Notes: a model not told the origin generated them from the letters alone. Counted from the stretch's first letter, positions 52,581-62,224 are shown. The stretch is 64,000 bases of DNA from UBA4615 sp046046245 (GCA_046046245.1 JBJOKE010000008.1:62001-126000); one strand, 5' to 3'. A program made the numbers and translations.

Positions 52581-53750
52581 ATGATTCCCCGTACCCTCTT
52601 CTCGCCCGAGCACGAGATCTTCCGCGAGTCGGTGAGGCGCTTCGTCCGGAACGAGCTGCAGCCCCACCATGCCGACTGGGAGAGGATCGGCGTGGTGCCG
52701 CGCGAGGCCTGGCGCGCCGCCGGCGAGGCCGGGATGCTGTGCCCGCAGGTGAGCGAGGCCTACGGCGGACCGGGTGCCGGCTTCCTCTACAACGTGGTGG
52801 TCATCGAGGAGCTCGCGCGCGCGGGCGTCACCGGCCCGGGCTTCATGGTCCATTCCGACATGGTGGCCACCTACCTGGAGCGCTTCGGCACCGAGGCGCA
52901 GAAGCTGAAGTGGCTGCCCGGCATGGTCCGGGGAGAGCTCATCGGCGCGATCGGCATCACCGAGCCCTCGGCCGGCAGCGACGTGCGCGGCATCCGCACC
53001 ACCCTGCGGCGCGACGGCGACCACTACGTGATCAACGGCCAGAAGACCTACATCTCGAACGGCCAGTCGTGCGACTTCGTGATGCTGGTCACCAAGAGCG
53101 ATCCCGAGCGGCCGCGCGACGCGATCTCGCTGGTGATCGTCGAGACCGACCGACCGGGCTTCAGGCGCGGCCGGCGCCTGGAGAAGCTGGGCCTCAAGGC
53201 GCAGGACACCTCCGAGCTCTTCTTCGACGACGTCCGCGTGCCCGTCTCGAACCTGATCGGCGAGGAGCACCGCGGCTTCGAGTACCTCACCGTCAACCTC
53301 GCGCACGAGCGGCTGGTGCAGGCGATCCGCAGCGCCACCGTCGCCGAGGTGACGATCGAGCAGACGGTCGCCTACACCGCCGAGCGCAAGGCCTTCGGCC
53401 AGTCGATCTCCGAGTTCCAGAACACGCAGTTCAAGCTCGCCGAGCTCAAGGCGGCGACCGTCGCGGCCCGTGTCTTCGTCGACCGCTGCATCGAGCTGCA
53501 GCTCCAGGGCACGCTCGACCCGGTGGACGCGGCGATCGTGAAGATGCAGCTCTCCGACCTGCACAACCGGGTCGTCGACGAATGCCTGCAGCTGCACGGC
53601 GGTTGGGGCTACATGTGGGAGTACCCGGTCTGCCGCGCCTACGCGGACGCGCGGATCGTCAAGATCGCCGGGGGCTCGATGGAGGTGATGAAGCAGATCA
53701 TCTCGCGCGACCTGTTCCGCCATGCGCGGCCCGCCCGTGCGCGCCGCTGA
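52581..53750 (+). CDS. Acyl-CoA dehydrogenase
   Basis: 389 residues; ATG follows CAGGAG at 8-bp spacing. FAD/substrate motifs IGITEPSAGSDVRG, NGQKTYISNG and LGLKAQDTSELFFDDVRVP; C-terminal LQLHGGWGYMWEYPVCRAYADARI. The usual Glu of the YEG loop is Gly here (KIAGGSMEVMKQII), so the base may lie elsewhere, as in long-chain or isovaleryl-CoA dehydrogenases. Second gene of the MarR-type operon. Confidence 0.9.
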   Translation: MIPRTLFSPEHEIFRESVRRFVRNELQPHHADWERIGVVPREAWRAAGEAGMLCPQVSEAYGGPGAGFLYNVVVIEELARAGVTGPGFMVHSDMVATYLERFGTEAQKLKWLPGMVRGELIGAIGITEPSAGSDVRGIRTTLRRDGDHYVINGQKTYISNGQSCDFVMLVTKSDPERPRDAISLVIVETDRPGFRRGRRLEKLGLKAQDTSELFFDDVRVPVSNLIGEEHRGFEYLTVNLAHERLVQAIRSATVAEVTIEQTVAYTAERKAFGQSISEFQNTQFKLAELKAATVAARVFVDRCIELQLQGTLDPVDAAIVKMQLSDLHNRVVDECLQLHGGWGYMWEYPVCRAYADARIVKIAGGSMEVMKQIISRDLFRHARPARARR

Positions 53751-53774
53751 CCGCTGTCCAACCGGGAGACCGAC

Positions 53775-54683
53775 TTGAACCGACTGTGCGAGGGCCGCGT
53801 GGCCATCGTGACCGGCGCGGGCCGCGGCGTGGGCCGCGAGTACGCGCTGATGCTGGCCGCCCACGGCGCGAAGGTGGTGGTCAACGACCTCGGCGCCGAC
53901 GTGAAGGGCGCGGGCGCTGACGCGACCCCCGCCCGGCAGGTCGTCGACGAGATCCGCGCCGCCGGCGGCGAGGCGATCGTCAACGGCGCGGATGTCTCGG
54001 ACTGGACCCAGGCGAAGGCGATGATCGATCAGGCGATCGAGACCTGGGGCGACCTCCACGTGCTGGTCAACAACGCCGGGATCCTGCGCGACCGGATGCT
54101 CGCCAACATGACCGAGGCCGAGTGGGACGACGTGATCCGGGTCCACCTGAAGGGCACGTTCGCGCCGGCGCGGCATGCGGTGGCCTGGTGGCGCGACCGC
54201 AGGAAGGCGGGCCATGCGGTGAGCGGGCGGCTGATCAACACCTCGTCGGCCTCGGGCCTGTTCGGCAACGTCGGGCAGACCAACTACGGCGCGGCCAAGG
54301 CGGGCATCGCGTCGATGACGGTGATCGCGGCGCGCGAGATGGCGATGGCGAAGATCCCGGTGACGGTCAACGCGATCGCGCCGCGCGCCCAGACGCGGAT
54401 GACCGAGGGCCTGCGCGAGATCACCGACGAGCAGCGGATGCGCCGCGACCCGCGCTGGATCGCCCCGCTGGTCACCTGGCTCGCCAGCGAGCAGGCGGCC
54501 GACGTGACCGGGCGGGTCTTCGAGGCCTGGGGCTACGGCTACTCGGTGGCCGAGAACTGGCAGCACGGCGCGATCATGGACGCGGTCGACGACCCGAACC
54601 TCGTGGGCGAGCGGCTGCGCGCGATCATCGCCGCGTCGAAGCCGAACGCGGGCATCGAGCGCGACACATGGATGAATCCCTGA
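53775..54683 (+). CDS. SDR family dehydrogenase, paralogue of the first gene of the operon
   Basis: 302 residues. TTG start 53775 with GGGAGA 5 bp upstream, giving LNRLCEGRVAIVTGAGRGVGREYAL. NDLGADVKGAGAD, NNAGILRDRMLANM, active site SSASGLFGN and NYGAAK. It shares the NDLG layout and length with the SDR at 51638, suggesting two hydroxyacyl-CoA dehydrogenase steps or stereochemistries in one pathway. Confidence 0.87.
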   Translation: MNRLCEGRVAIVTGAGRGVGREYALMLAAHGAKVVVNDLGADVKGAGADATPARQVVDEIRAAGGEAIVNGADVSDWTQAKAMIDQAIETWGDLHVLVNNAGILRDRMLANMTEAEWDDVIRVHLKGTFAPARHAVAWWRDRRKAGHAVSGRLINTSSASGLFGNVGQTNYGAAKAGIASMTVIAAREMAMAKIPVTVNAIAPRAQTRMTEGLREITDEQRMRRDPRWIAPLVTWLASEQAADVTGRVFEAWGYGYSVAENWQHGAIMDAVDDPNLVGERLRAIIAASKPNAGIERDTWMNP

Positions 54684-54705
54684 AGGCCGCCGCCGGGAGC
54701 GACCC

Positions 54706-56238
54706 ATGCCGCTGCTGAAGGCGCGGGCGGCCCTCGTGCCCGACCGGATCGCGGTCCGGATGTCGGACGACACCGCGGCCGCGCTCACCTTCGCCGAACT
54801 CGACCGTCGGGCGGACGCGGTCGCGCGCTGGCTGCTGTCCCTCGGCCTCGCGGCGGGCGAGGCGGTGGCGCTGCTGCTGGAGAACCGGCTGGAGCTGCCC
54901 GAGCTGTGGTTCGGCGCACGCCGCGCCGGCCTCTACTACGTGCCGATCGCCGTGCAGCTCACCGCGGGCGAGATCGCCTACATCCTGCGCGACAGCGGCG
55001 CGCGGGCGCTCGTCACGAGTCCGGCATTCGCCGACCGGATCGCCGCGCTGCCCGACGGGCTCGCCCCGCTGCGCGCGTCGCTGGGCGGTCCGGTCGACGG
55101 CTGCATCGCCCTCGAGCCCGCGCTCGACCGTCACCGCGACGGCGGCCCGCTGCCCGAGCGTGCGCTCGGCCGCGAGCTCTTCTACTCGTCGGGCACGACC
55201 GGCCGGCCGAAGGGCGTGCGCCGCCCGACGACGCCGTTCGCGCAGCGCGCGGACCTGCCGCCCTTCGAGCGCACGCTGCGCGGCCTCTTCTCGTTCGACG
55301 AGCACGCGGTCTACCTGTCGCCCTCGCCGCTCTACCATGCGACCGGCCGCTTCGTGATCCGCGCGATCGAGGGCGGAGGTACCTCGGTGATCATGCCCCG
55401 CTTCGACGCCGCCGCGGCGCTCGCCGCGATCGACCGCTGGGGCATCACGCATTCGCACTGGGTGCCGACGATGTTCGTGCGGATGCTGGCGCTGCCCGAC
55501 GCGGTCCGGGCGACGTACGTCGGCCGCACGCACCGCGTCGCGATCCACGCGGCCGCGCCCTGCCCGCCCGAGGTCAAGCAGCGGATGATCGACTGGTGGG
55601 GACCGATCGTCGAGGAGTACTACGGCGGCACCGAGAACGTCGGGCTCACCTATCTGTCCAGCGCGCAATGGCTCGCGCACCGCGGCTCGGTCGGACGTGC
55701 GCTGGTCGGCACGATCCACGTCGTCGACGACGACGGACGCGAGCTGCCCGTCGGCGGGATCGGGCTGATCCGCTTCTCCGGCGGGCCCACCTTCGAATAC
55801 CTGAACGACCCGGACAAGACCCGCGCGGCGATCGACGAGCGCGGCTGGGCGAGCTACGGCGACATCGGTCGCGTCGACGCCGAGGGCTACCTGTACATCA
55901 GCGACCGCCGCACCGACCTGATCCTGTCGGGTGGCGTGAACGTCTACCCGCAGGAGATCGAGAACGTGCTGCTCGAGCACCCGGCGGTCGCGGACGCCGC
56001 GGTGATCGGCGTGCCCGACCCGGAGTTCGGCGAGCGGGTGATGGCGCTGGTGGAGACGCGCGACGCGGTCGCGGCGGCGGGCTCGGACGCGCTGCGCGAG
56101 GCGCTGCACGCGCACTGCGCGGCGCGACTGTCGCGGATCAAGTGCCCCCGGGAGATCGTCTTCGAGGCGCGGCTGCCGCGCAGCGACACCGGCAAGCTGC
56201 TGCGCCGCGTGCTGAAGGACCGCTACCGGCAGGCCTGA
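54706..56238 (+). CDS. Acyl-CoA synthetase (AMP-forming)
   Basis: 510 residues; ATG preceded by GGGAG. AMP-binding signature FYSSGTTGRPKGVRRP, YYGGTENVGLTY (adenine region), YGDIGRVDAEGYLYISDR and GGVNVYPQEIENVLLEHP, and the C-terminal catalytic Lys in RSDTGKLLRR. It activates a carboxylic acid to its CoA ester, feeding the dehydrogenases of this operon. Closely resembles the synthetase at 57316 on the opposite strand in order and motifs. Confidence 0.92.
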   Translation: MPLLKARAALVPDRIAVRMSDDTAAALTFAELDRRADAVARWLLSLGLAAGEAVALLLENRLELPELWFGARRAGLYYVPIAVQLTAGEIAYILRDSGARALVTSPAFADRIAALPDGLAPLRASLGGPVDGCIALEPALDRHRDGGPLPERALGRELFYSSGTTGRPKGVRRPTTPFAQRADLPPFERTLRGLFSFDEHAVYLSPSPLYHATGRFVIRAIEGGGTSVIMPRFDAAAALAAIDRWGITHSHWVPTMFVRMLALPDAVRATYVGRTHRVAIHAAAPCPPEVKQRMIDWWGPIVEEYYGGTENVGLTYLSSAQWLAHRGSVGRALVGTIHVVDDDGRELPVGGIGLIRFSGGPTFEYLNDPDKTRAAIDERGWASYGDIGRVDAEGYLYISDRRTDLILSGGVNVYPQEIENVLLEHPAVADAAVIGVPDPEFGERVMALVETRDAVAAAGSDALREALHAHCAARLSRIKCPREIVFEARLPRSDTGKLLRRVLKDRYRQA

Positions 56239-56266
56239 GGGGCGCGGCGCGGCTCACGCGGCGCCA

Positions 56267-57259
56267 TCAGTCGAGCTGCAGCCTGAGCCGCTGGATCACA
56301 GGGCCCCAGCGCATGCGGTCGGTGTCGACGTAGCGGACGATCTCGTCGAGCGCGCGCGGCTGCTGGACCAGCAGGCCCTGCGGCTCGAAGCGCTTCACGA
56401 AGGCCGGCTCGGTCATCGCCTTGTGGATCGACGCGCGCAGCCGCTCGACAGCCTCGGGCGGCGTGTTGGCATGAACGCCGATGCCGCCCCAGGTGGCGGA
56501 CCCGCTGGTGCGCGGAAAACCGCTCTCCACCACGGTCGGCACGTCGGGCAGCGCGGCGATCCGCTTCGGCGTGGTGACCGCGAGCGCCCGCAGCTTGCCG
56601 GCGACGACCTGCGGCGTGGCCTGCGCGATCAGCGTGACCAGGAGGTCGACCTCGCCGTTCATCACCGCCAGCAGCATCTCGCCCGACTTGCCGTTGAAGG
56701 GTACCTCGAGCATCCGGATGCCCGCCTCCTCGCCGAAGATCTCGGGCACGAGGTGCAGGTTGCTGCCGGTCGCGATCGACGCGTAGCTGACCTCCTTCTT
56801 CGAGCCCTTCGCCCAGGCCACGAACTCCTTCAGCGTCCGCGCCGGGATGGCCGGGTTGATCAGGTAGACGTACGGCCCCTCGTAGACGATCGCGATCGTC
56901 CGCACGTCGGCAGGCGAATACGGCATCCGCCTGTAGAGGAAGGCGTTGTTCAGCATCGCGCCGGTGACCAGCACCATCGAGTAGCCGTCGGCCGGGCCGT
57001 TGGCGACCTGCCCGATGCCGATCATCGTGTTCGCCCCCGGTCGGTTCTCGACCACCACCTGCTGGCCGAGGTCCTTGCTCATCGACTCGGCGAGCGCGCG
57101 CCCGACCGGGTCGGCGACGCCGCCCGGCGCGTAGGGCGAGATCAACCGGATCGGCCGGCTCGGATACGCCTGCGCGCGGGCCGCGGGAGTGGTCACGGCC
57201 GCGGCGAGCGCCACACCGGCCGCGAGCGTCCCGCGTCGGGTCCATCGTACGGATGCCAT
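56267..57259 (-). CDS. Bug/TctC family receptor protein
   Basis: 330 residues. Tat-like signal peptide (WTRRGTLAAGVALAAAVTTPAARAQ), then YPSRPIRLISPYAPGGVADPVGRA, VVENRPGANTMIG and the C-terminal GIGVHANTPPEAVERL typical of Bug receptors. ATG 57259 has AGGAG at 7 bp. Third gene of a minus-strand operon with an acyl-CoA synthetase and another receptor. No TctAB permease genes are near. Confidence 0.88.
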   Translation of the reverse strand: MASVRWTRRGTLAAGVALAAAVTTPAARAQAYPSRPIRLISPYAPGGVADPVGRALAESMSKDLGQQVVVENRPGANTMIGIGQVANGPADGYSMVLVTGAMLNNAFLYRRMPYSPADVRTIAIVYEGPYVYLINPAIPARTLKEFVAWAKGSKKEVSYASIATGSNLHLVPEIFGEEAGIRMLEVPFNGKSGEMLLAVMNGEVDLLVTLIAQATPQVVAGKLRALAVTTPKRIAALPDVPTVVESGFPRTSGSATWGGIGVHANTPPEAVERLRASIHKAMTEPAFVKRFEPQGLLVQQPRALDEIVRYVDTDRMRWGPVIQRLRLQLD

Positions 57260-57315
57260 CGTCGTCTCCTCGTGTCTCCATCCGTCGGTCGCGCCGGCCC
57301 CCGGCGCGACCGCGT

Positions 57316-58854
57316 TCACCCCGTCGCGGCGTCGGCGCCGAGCAGGCGCCTCAGCTCCCGACGCAGCAGCTTGCCGGTCGCCGAGCGGGGCAGCTCGTCG
57401 ACCACGATCACCCGGTCGGGGCGCTTGATGCGACCGAGACGCGCCTCGCAGTGGGCCGCCACGCGAACGGCCAGCCCGTCGCGCACGTCCGCGGACCGCG
57501 GGACCACGAAGGCCACCGGGCGTTCGCCGAAGCGCGCGTCGTCGATGCCGACCGCGCCGCAGTCGAGCACGTCGGCCAGCGCCATCACGGCCTCCTCGAT
57601 CTCCTGCGGGTACACGTTCACGCCGCCGGAGACGATCATGTCGTCCATCCGGTCGGTCAGGTACATGTAGCCGTCGGCATCGACGTGGCCGATGTCGCCG
57701 AGCGACTGCCAGCCGTTGGCAAGCGTGCGGCCGGCGGACTTGCCCGGCGCGTTGAAGTACTCGAAGCGCGATACGCCGGAGAAGAAGATCCGGCCGGTGC
57801 GCCCGGGCGGCAGCTCGACGTCGTCGTCGTCGACCACGTGCGGCACGCCCTTCAGCGTGCGGCCCACCGAGCCGGGATGCGCGAGCCACGCGTGCGAGTC
57901 GATGCCGGTCAGGCCCACGCCCTCGGTGCCCGAGTAGTACTCGTAGAGGATCGGCCCCCACCAGTCGATCATCGCCCGCTTGACCGGCACCGGGCACGGC
58001 GCGGCCGCGTGGATCGCGAGTCGGTGCGCCGGCGCGGAGAACGACGCGCGTACCGCGTCGGGAAGCGCGAGCATCCGCTGGAACATCGTCGGCACCCATT
58101 GCGAATGGGTGATCCGCTCGGCGCGGAGCGCCGCCAGCGCCTCGGCCGCGTCGAACTTCCCCGAGGCCCGCACGAAGCCGCCCGAGGCGGTCACCGCCAG
58201 CGCGAAGCGCAGCGGGGCCGCGTGGTAGAGCGGCGCGGTCGACAGGTAGCGCACATGCTCGTCGAATCCGAAGATGCCGAGCAGGTCGCCGGCGAACGAC
58301 GGCGGGCCCGCGGTCGCGGGGTCGGGCAGCGGACGCCAGACGCCCTTGGGCGCGCCCGTCGTGCCCGAGGTGTACATCATCAGCGCGCCGCGCGACTCGT
58401 CGGCGACGGGCTCGGCCGACTCCGCGGCCAGCACGGCCTCGACCGCCCCGAGCCCGGCGACCGGCCCGTCGTGCGAGAACCAGTGCCCGCAGCGCGGCGC
58501 GGCCGCCCGCATCCCGTCGACGAGTTCGGCGAACCGGGCGTCGACGACCGCGACGCGCGCCTCGCAGTCGTCGACGACGTAGCCGGCCTCGCGCGCGGTC
58601 AGCGCGGTCGAGACCGGCGTGAGGTACAGGCCCGCGCGGTAGGCCCCCCAGACGGCCGCCACGCTCGACGGGCAGTTGGGCAGCATCAGCGCCATGTGAT
58701 CACCGCGGACCAGCCCGAGCCGGCGCAACGCGCGCGCCCAGCGGTTGGCGAGGGCCTCCAGCGCACCGTAGTCGAGCGACCGGCCCTCGATCGACAGCGC
58801 GACGCGCGCCGGATCGTGGCGGGCCCAGTCCCTCAGGTCGGTCCAGGCGGGCAT
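57316..58854 (-). CDS. Acyl-CoA synthetase (AMP-forming)
   Basis: 512 residues. MYTSGTTGAPKGVWRP, YYSGTEGVGLTG, LGDIGHVDADGYMYLTDR, GGVNVYPQEIEEAVM and the catalytic Lys in RSATGKLLRRELR. A paralogue of the synthetase at 54706; the HAAAPCPVPVKRAMIDWWGP segment is nearly the same in both (HAAAPCPPEVKQRMIDWWGP). The two probably activate related acids. Lies between two receptor genes, 9 bp after the upstream one. Confidence 0.92.
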   Translation of the reverse strand: MPAWTDLRDWARHDPARVALSIEGRSLDYGALEALANRWARALRRLGLVRGDHMALMLPNCPSSVAAVWGAYRAGLYLTPVSTALTAREAGYVVDDCEARVAVVDARFAELVDGMRAAAPRCGHWFSHDGPVAGLGAVEAVLAAESAEPVADESRGALMMYTSGTTGAPKGVWRPLPDPATAGPPSFAGDLLGIFGFDEHVRYLSTAPLYHAAPLRFALAVTASGGFVRASGKFDAAEALAALRAERITHSQWVPTMFQRMLALPDAVRASFSAPAHRLAIHAAAPCPVPVKRAMIDWWGPILYEYYSGTEGVGLTGIDSHAWLAHPGSVGRTLKGVPHVVDDDDVELPPGRTGRIFFSGVSRFEYFNAPGKSAGRTLANGWQSLGDIGHVDADGYMYLTDRMDDMIVSGGVNVYPQEIEEAVMALADVLDCGAVGIDDARFGERPVAFVVPRSADVRDGLAVRVAAHCEARLGRIKRPDRVIVVDELPRSATGKLLRRELRRLLGADAATG

Positions 58855-58863
58855 CGGGCGGTC

Positions 58864-59865
58864 CTACTCGAACGAGATGTCCGACAGCGACCCGATGATC
58901 CGCTCCCAGCGCGACCATTCGTCGCGCACCATCGCGCCCGCCGCTTCGGCGGACTCGCCGGTCGCGTCGCCGCCCAGCTCGCGCAGCTTCGCGACGAACT
59001 CCGGCGTGCGCACGATCCGCACCGTCTCCGTCGCGAGGCGCGCGACGATCGGCGCCGGCGTGGCCGACGGCGCGAACAGGCCCCACCACGGCGAGAACGG
59101 CTCCATCCCGCGGATGCCCTGCTCGGCGAAGGTGGGGACGTCCGGCAGCGCGGCCGCGCGACGCGTGCCGGTCACCGCGATCGGGCGGATCCGGCCGTTG
59201 CGCACGAAGGGCGCCGGCACGCCGACGTCGGCCACCGCCGCGGCGATCTGGCCGCCGGCGAGGTCCTGCACCTGCGGCGACACGCCCTTGTAGGGCACGT
59301 GGACGAAGCGCACGCCCTGCTCGCGCGCCAGGTACTCCATCAGCACGTGCGCGCTCGAACCCACGCCGTACGACCCGTAGGACAGCTCGCCCTGCTTCGC
59401 CTTCGCGAGCGCGACCAGCTCGGCGACGTCGCGCGCCGGCACCGCCGCGTTCACGTACAGCACGAGCGGCGTCGTGCCCACGTGGGCCACGGTCGCGAAG
59501 TCCTTCTTCACGTCGTAGGTCAGCTTCTTGACCGTGAACGGCGTCATCACGATCGGCGTGCTGGTGGTGAACAGCAGCGTCTGGCCGTCGGGCGCGGCGC
59601 GCGCCACCGTCTGCGTGCCCAGCGCCATGCCAGCGCCGGGCAGGTTCTCGACGATCACCGGCTGGCCGAGCGCGTCGCCCAGGCGCTGCGCGACCATCCG
59701 CGCCACCAGGTCGCTCGGACCGCCCGCGGCCGCGGGCACCACGAAACGGACGGGCCTGGACGGATAGCGATCGGCAGCGGTCTGCGCGAAGACGCGGGGG
59801 ATCGACGCGCCGGCGACCAGCGCGCCGAGCGCAATGGCGCAGCGGCGCCGTTCGGGGTGGGCCAT
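58864..59865 (-). CDS. Bug/TctC family receptor protein
   Basis: 333 residues. Signal peptide (RRRCAIALGALVAGASIPRVFAQ), YPSRPVRFVVPAAAGGPSDLVARM, VIVENLPGAGMALGT, VPYKGVSPQVQDLAGGQ. ATG 59865 with AGGAG at 6-7 bp. First gene of the operon controlled by the promoter at 59910-59938. Confidence 0.88.
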   Translation of the reverse strand: MAHPERRRCAIALGALVAGASIPRVFAQTAADRYPSRPVRFVVPAAAGGPSDLVARMVAQRLGDALGQPVIVENLPGAGMALGTQTVARAAPDGQTLLFTTSTPIVMTPFTVKKLTYDVKKDFATVAHVGTTPLVLYVNAAVPARDVAELVALAKAKQGELSYGSYGVGSSAHVLMEYLAREQGVRFVHVPYKGVSPQVQDLAGGQIAAAVADVGVPAPFVRNGRIRPIAVTGTRRAAALPDVPTFAEQGIRGMEPFSPWWGLFAPSATPAPIVARLATETVRIVRTPEFVAKLRELGGDATGESAEAAGAMVRDEWSRWERIIGSLSDISFE

Positions 59866-59909
59866 GCTCGTCTCCTCTGCGCGCCGGCTGCGGGCCGGTC
59901 GTTCACGGC

Positions 59910-59938
59910 AAGCTATCGGAGGCTCGTATGCATGTCAA
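59910..59938 (-). promoter_or_regulatory. Promoter with GTATGCATG element for the receptor-synthetase operon
   Basis: On the minus strand TTGACA (-35 at 59933-59938), a 17-bp spacer and TAGCTT (-10 at 59910-59915). GTATGCATG (plus-strand 59926-59934) overlaps the -35 and the start of the spacer; extended to 14 bp it matches the palindrome at 51590-51603 at 11 of 14 positions. Both promoters therefore place the same element where a repressor would block RNA polymerase. The marR stop is 39 bp upstream. Confidence 0.6.
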
Positions 59939-59976
59939 CGATCCGCCGCGATCCGACATTCGCCGCGCGGCCGTAC

Positions 59977-60528
59977 TCAGTCGGCGTCGCCGTCGACGTC
60001 GTCGTGGCCGCCCGCGTCGCCCTTGAGCTCGAGCAGGTTCGCCTTCACCAGCGCGAGCGACCCGGCGAGCGCGTGCCGGGCCTTCGCGTCGAGTCCCTTG
60101 AGCATCCGTTCGCTCATCTCGTGGCTCAGGCCCTTCATCTCCTCGATCGTCTTCGCGCCGTTGCGCGTCAGGTAGACGCGCTTGACGCGACGATCGGTCT
60201 CGTCGGGACGGCGCTCGACGAAGCCCGAGGTCTCGAGGCGATCGACGAGGCGGCCGAGGGCCGCCTTGCCGACGTCGAGCAGGCTCGCGAGGTCGCTCTG
60301 GTTCATGCCGTCGTGGCGCGAGACCTGGGCGAGGATCCACCACTGCGAGCGCGTCAGGCCGATGGGCTTCACGAACTCGTCGAAGACGATGCGCCGCAGC
60401 CGCGACACGTCGTGCATCAGGAATCCCAGGCGCGCGTCCCAGTTGTCGTCCTCGGATCGGGCCGCGCGACCGCGCCTGGAGCCGGGCTCGACTCCCTTCG
60501 CTCGCGACGATTCGGACTTCTTCAGCAC
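59977..60528 (-). CDS. MarR family transcriptional regulator
   Basis: 183 residues from GTG 60528 (VLKKSESSRAKG), with a G-rich ribosome-binding site; an ATG at 60657 would reach into the neighbouring monooxygenase gene. Winged helix: LTRSQWWILAQVSRHDG, MNQSDLASLLDVGKAALGRLVDRLETSGFV and the wing RRPDETDRRVKRVYLT. MarR dimers bind palindromes and are released by aromatic or lipophilic acids or their CoA esters. The adjacent GTATGCATG element and its twin at 51590 are the best candidate operators. Confidence 0.9.
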   Translation of the reverse strand: MLKKSESSRAKGVEPGSRRGRAARSEDDNWDARLGFLMHDVSRLRRIVFDEFVKPIGLTRSQWWILAQVSRHDGMNQSDLASLLDVGKAALGRLVDRLETSGFVERRPDETDRRVKRVYLTRNGAKTIEEMKGLSHEMSERMLKGLDAKARHALAGSLALVKANLLELKGDAGGHDDVDGDAD

Positions 60529-60598
60529 CCTGCCCCCCTGGAGACCCACCGCCGCCGACGGCGGCCCGCATGCGATTCTAAGGCCCGCCCGGGGCTGG

Positions 60599-62224
60599 TC
60601 AGGCCGAGACCCGATCGAGCCCGAAGCCCGCGTACCCCTGCGCCGCGACGTCGGCACACCTCCTGCGGAACGCGCCGACGCCCCCCATGTACGGCATGAA
60701 CACGCGCGGCTTGCCCGGCACGTTCGCTCCGGTGTACCAGGACGCGGCTTCCGCCAGCAGCGAGGTGCGCGCGACCTCGTCGACGTGCCGCGTCCAGGTC
60801 TGCTCGGCCTCGGCCGTCGCCTGGATCCGGTCGTGGCCGGCGCGGCGCATCGCGTCGAGGCAGTCTGTGATCCACTCGACGTGCTGCTCGATCGAGACCA
60901 CCACGTTGCTCAGCACAGAAGGGCTGCCCGGCCCGGTCACCATGAAGAGGTTCGGCAGCCCGGCCGCCATCACGCCGAGGTAGGCACGCGGCCCCGAGGC
61001 CCAGCGCGTCCGCAGGTCGGCGCCGCCCCGGACCCGGGGATTCACGCCCAGCAGCGCGCCGGTGATCGCGTCGAACCCGGTCGCGAAGACGATCGTGTCG
61101 ACCCGATGAAGGTCCTGCCCGACGCGGATCCCCTCGGGCTCGATCCGCTCGATCGGCCGCTCGGCGATGTCCACCAGGCTGACGTTCGGCCGGTTGTAGG
61201 TCTCGAAGTAGCCGGTGTCGGCGCACAGGCGCTTGGTGCCGATCCGGTAGCGCGGCGTGAGCCGCGCCGCCACGGCCGCGTCGCGCACCGGCGCCAGCAT
61301 GCGCGGCACGACGAACTCCCGGGCGAAGCGGTTCGCCTCCTCCTTGAAGATCACGTCGTTGAACGCGCGCGTGAAGCCGATGCCCCCGAAGTCCCATTTC
61401 GCCTGGAACGCGCGCTCGCGCGCCTCGGCCGTCACCTCGAGCGCCGAGCGCGACGGCACCTCGAAGCCCGCCACGCCGGACGGCGAGAAGCGCGCCTGCT
61501 CGCGGATCTGCGCGTAGCGCGCCTTGAACGCGGCCTCGTGACCGCCGTCGAGGGGACCGTTGCGCAGCGGGATGCTGTAGTTGGCGGTGCGCTGGAACAC
61601 CGTCAGGTGGGCCGCCTGCCTGGCGATCAGCGGGATGGCCTGGATCGCGGTCGACCCCGTGCCGACCACCGCGACGCGCCGGCCGGTGAGGTCGACCGGC
61701 TCGGTCGGCCACGCGCCGGTGTGGATCCAGCGGCCGGCGAACCCGCCGAGACCGGGCAGGTCGGGGATGCGCGCACTCGACAGGCAGCCGGTCGCCATCA
61801 CGCACCAGCGGGCGACGAAGCGCCCGTCGCCCGCGGTGGCGACGGTCCAGCGGTTCGTCGCGCCGTCGTACTCGGCGTCGACGACCCGCGTGCCGAGCCG
61901 GATGTCGCGCCGCAGGTCGAACCGGTCCGCGACGTGGTCGAGGTAGCGCAGGATCTCGGGCTGGCCGGCGTAGCGCTCGCTCCAGCGCCAGTCCTGCTGC
62001 AGCGACTCGTCGAAGGAATACGAGTACTCGAGGCTCTCGACGTCGCAGCGGGCGCCGGGGTAGCGGTTCCAGTACCAGGTGCCGCCCACGCCGTCGGCGG
62101 CCTCGAGCACGACCGCGCGAAAGCCGAGCCGGCGCAGCCGGTGCAGCAGGTACAGGCCGGCGAAGCCGGCGCCGATCACGACGACGTCGAGCGACGCATC
62201 CGATCCGCTGGCGGTGTCGGTCAT
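60599..62224 (-). CDS. Baeyer-Villiger / flavin-containing monooxygenase
   Basis: 541 residues from ATG 62224. FAD motif VVVIGAGFAGLYLLHRLR, NADP motif VAVVGTGSTAIQAIPLIA, and the Baeyer-Villiger fingerprint FxGxxxHxxxWP seen as FAGRWIHTGAWP. It should insert oxygen next to a ketone carbonyl, giving an ester or lactone, with NADPH and O2. The neighbouring esterase and alcohol dehydrogenase genes fit a path alcohol to ketone to ester to acid plus alcohol. ATG overlaps the esterase stop by 4 bp. Confidence 0.92.
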   Translation of the reverse strand: MTDTASGSDASLDVVVIGAGFAGLYLLHRLRRLGFRAVVLEAADGVGGTWYWNRYPGARCDVESLEYSYSFDESLQQDWRWSERYAGQPEILRYLDHVADRFDLRRDIRLGTRVVDAEYDGATNRWTVATAGDGRFVARWCVMATGCLSSARIPDLPGLGGFAGRWIHTGAWPTEPVDLTGRRVAVVGTGSTAIQAIPLIARQAAHLTVFQRTANYSIPLRNGPLDGGHEAAFKARYAQIREQARFSPSGVAGFEVPSRSALEVTAEARERAFQAKWDFGGIGFTRAFNDVIFKEEANRFAREFVVPRMLAPVRDAAVAARLTPRYRIGTKRLCADTGYFETYNRPNVSLVDIAERPIERIEPEGIRVGQDLHRVDTIVFATGFDAITGALLGVNPRVRGGADLRTRWASGPRAYLGVMAAGLPNLFMVTGPGSPSVLSNVVVSIEQHVEWITDCLDAMRRAGHDRIQATAEAEQTWTRHVDEVARTSLLAEAASWYTGANVPGKPRVFMPYMGGVGAFRRRCADVAAQGYAGFGLDRVSA

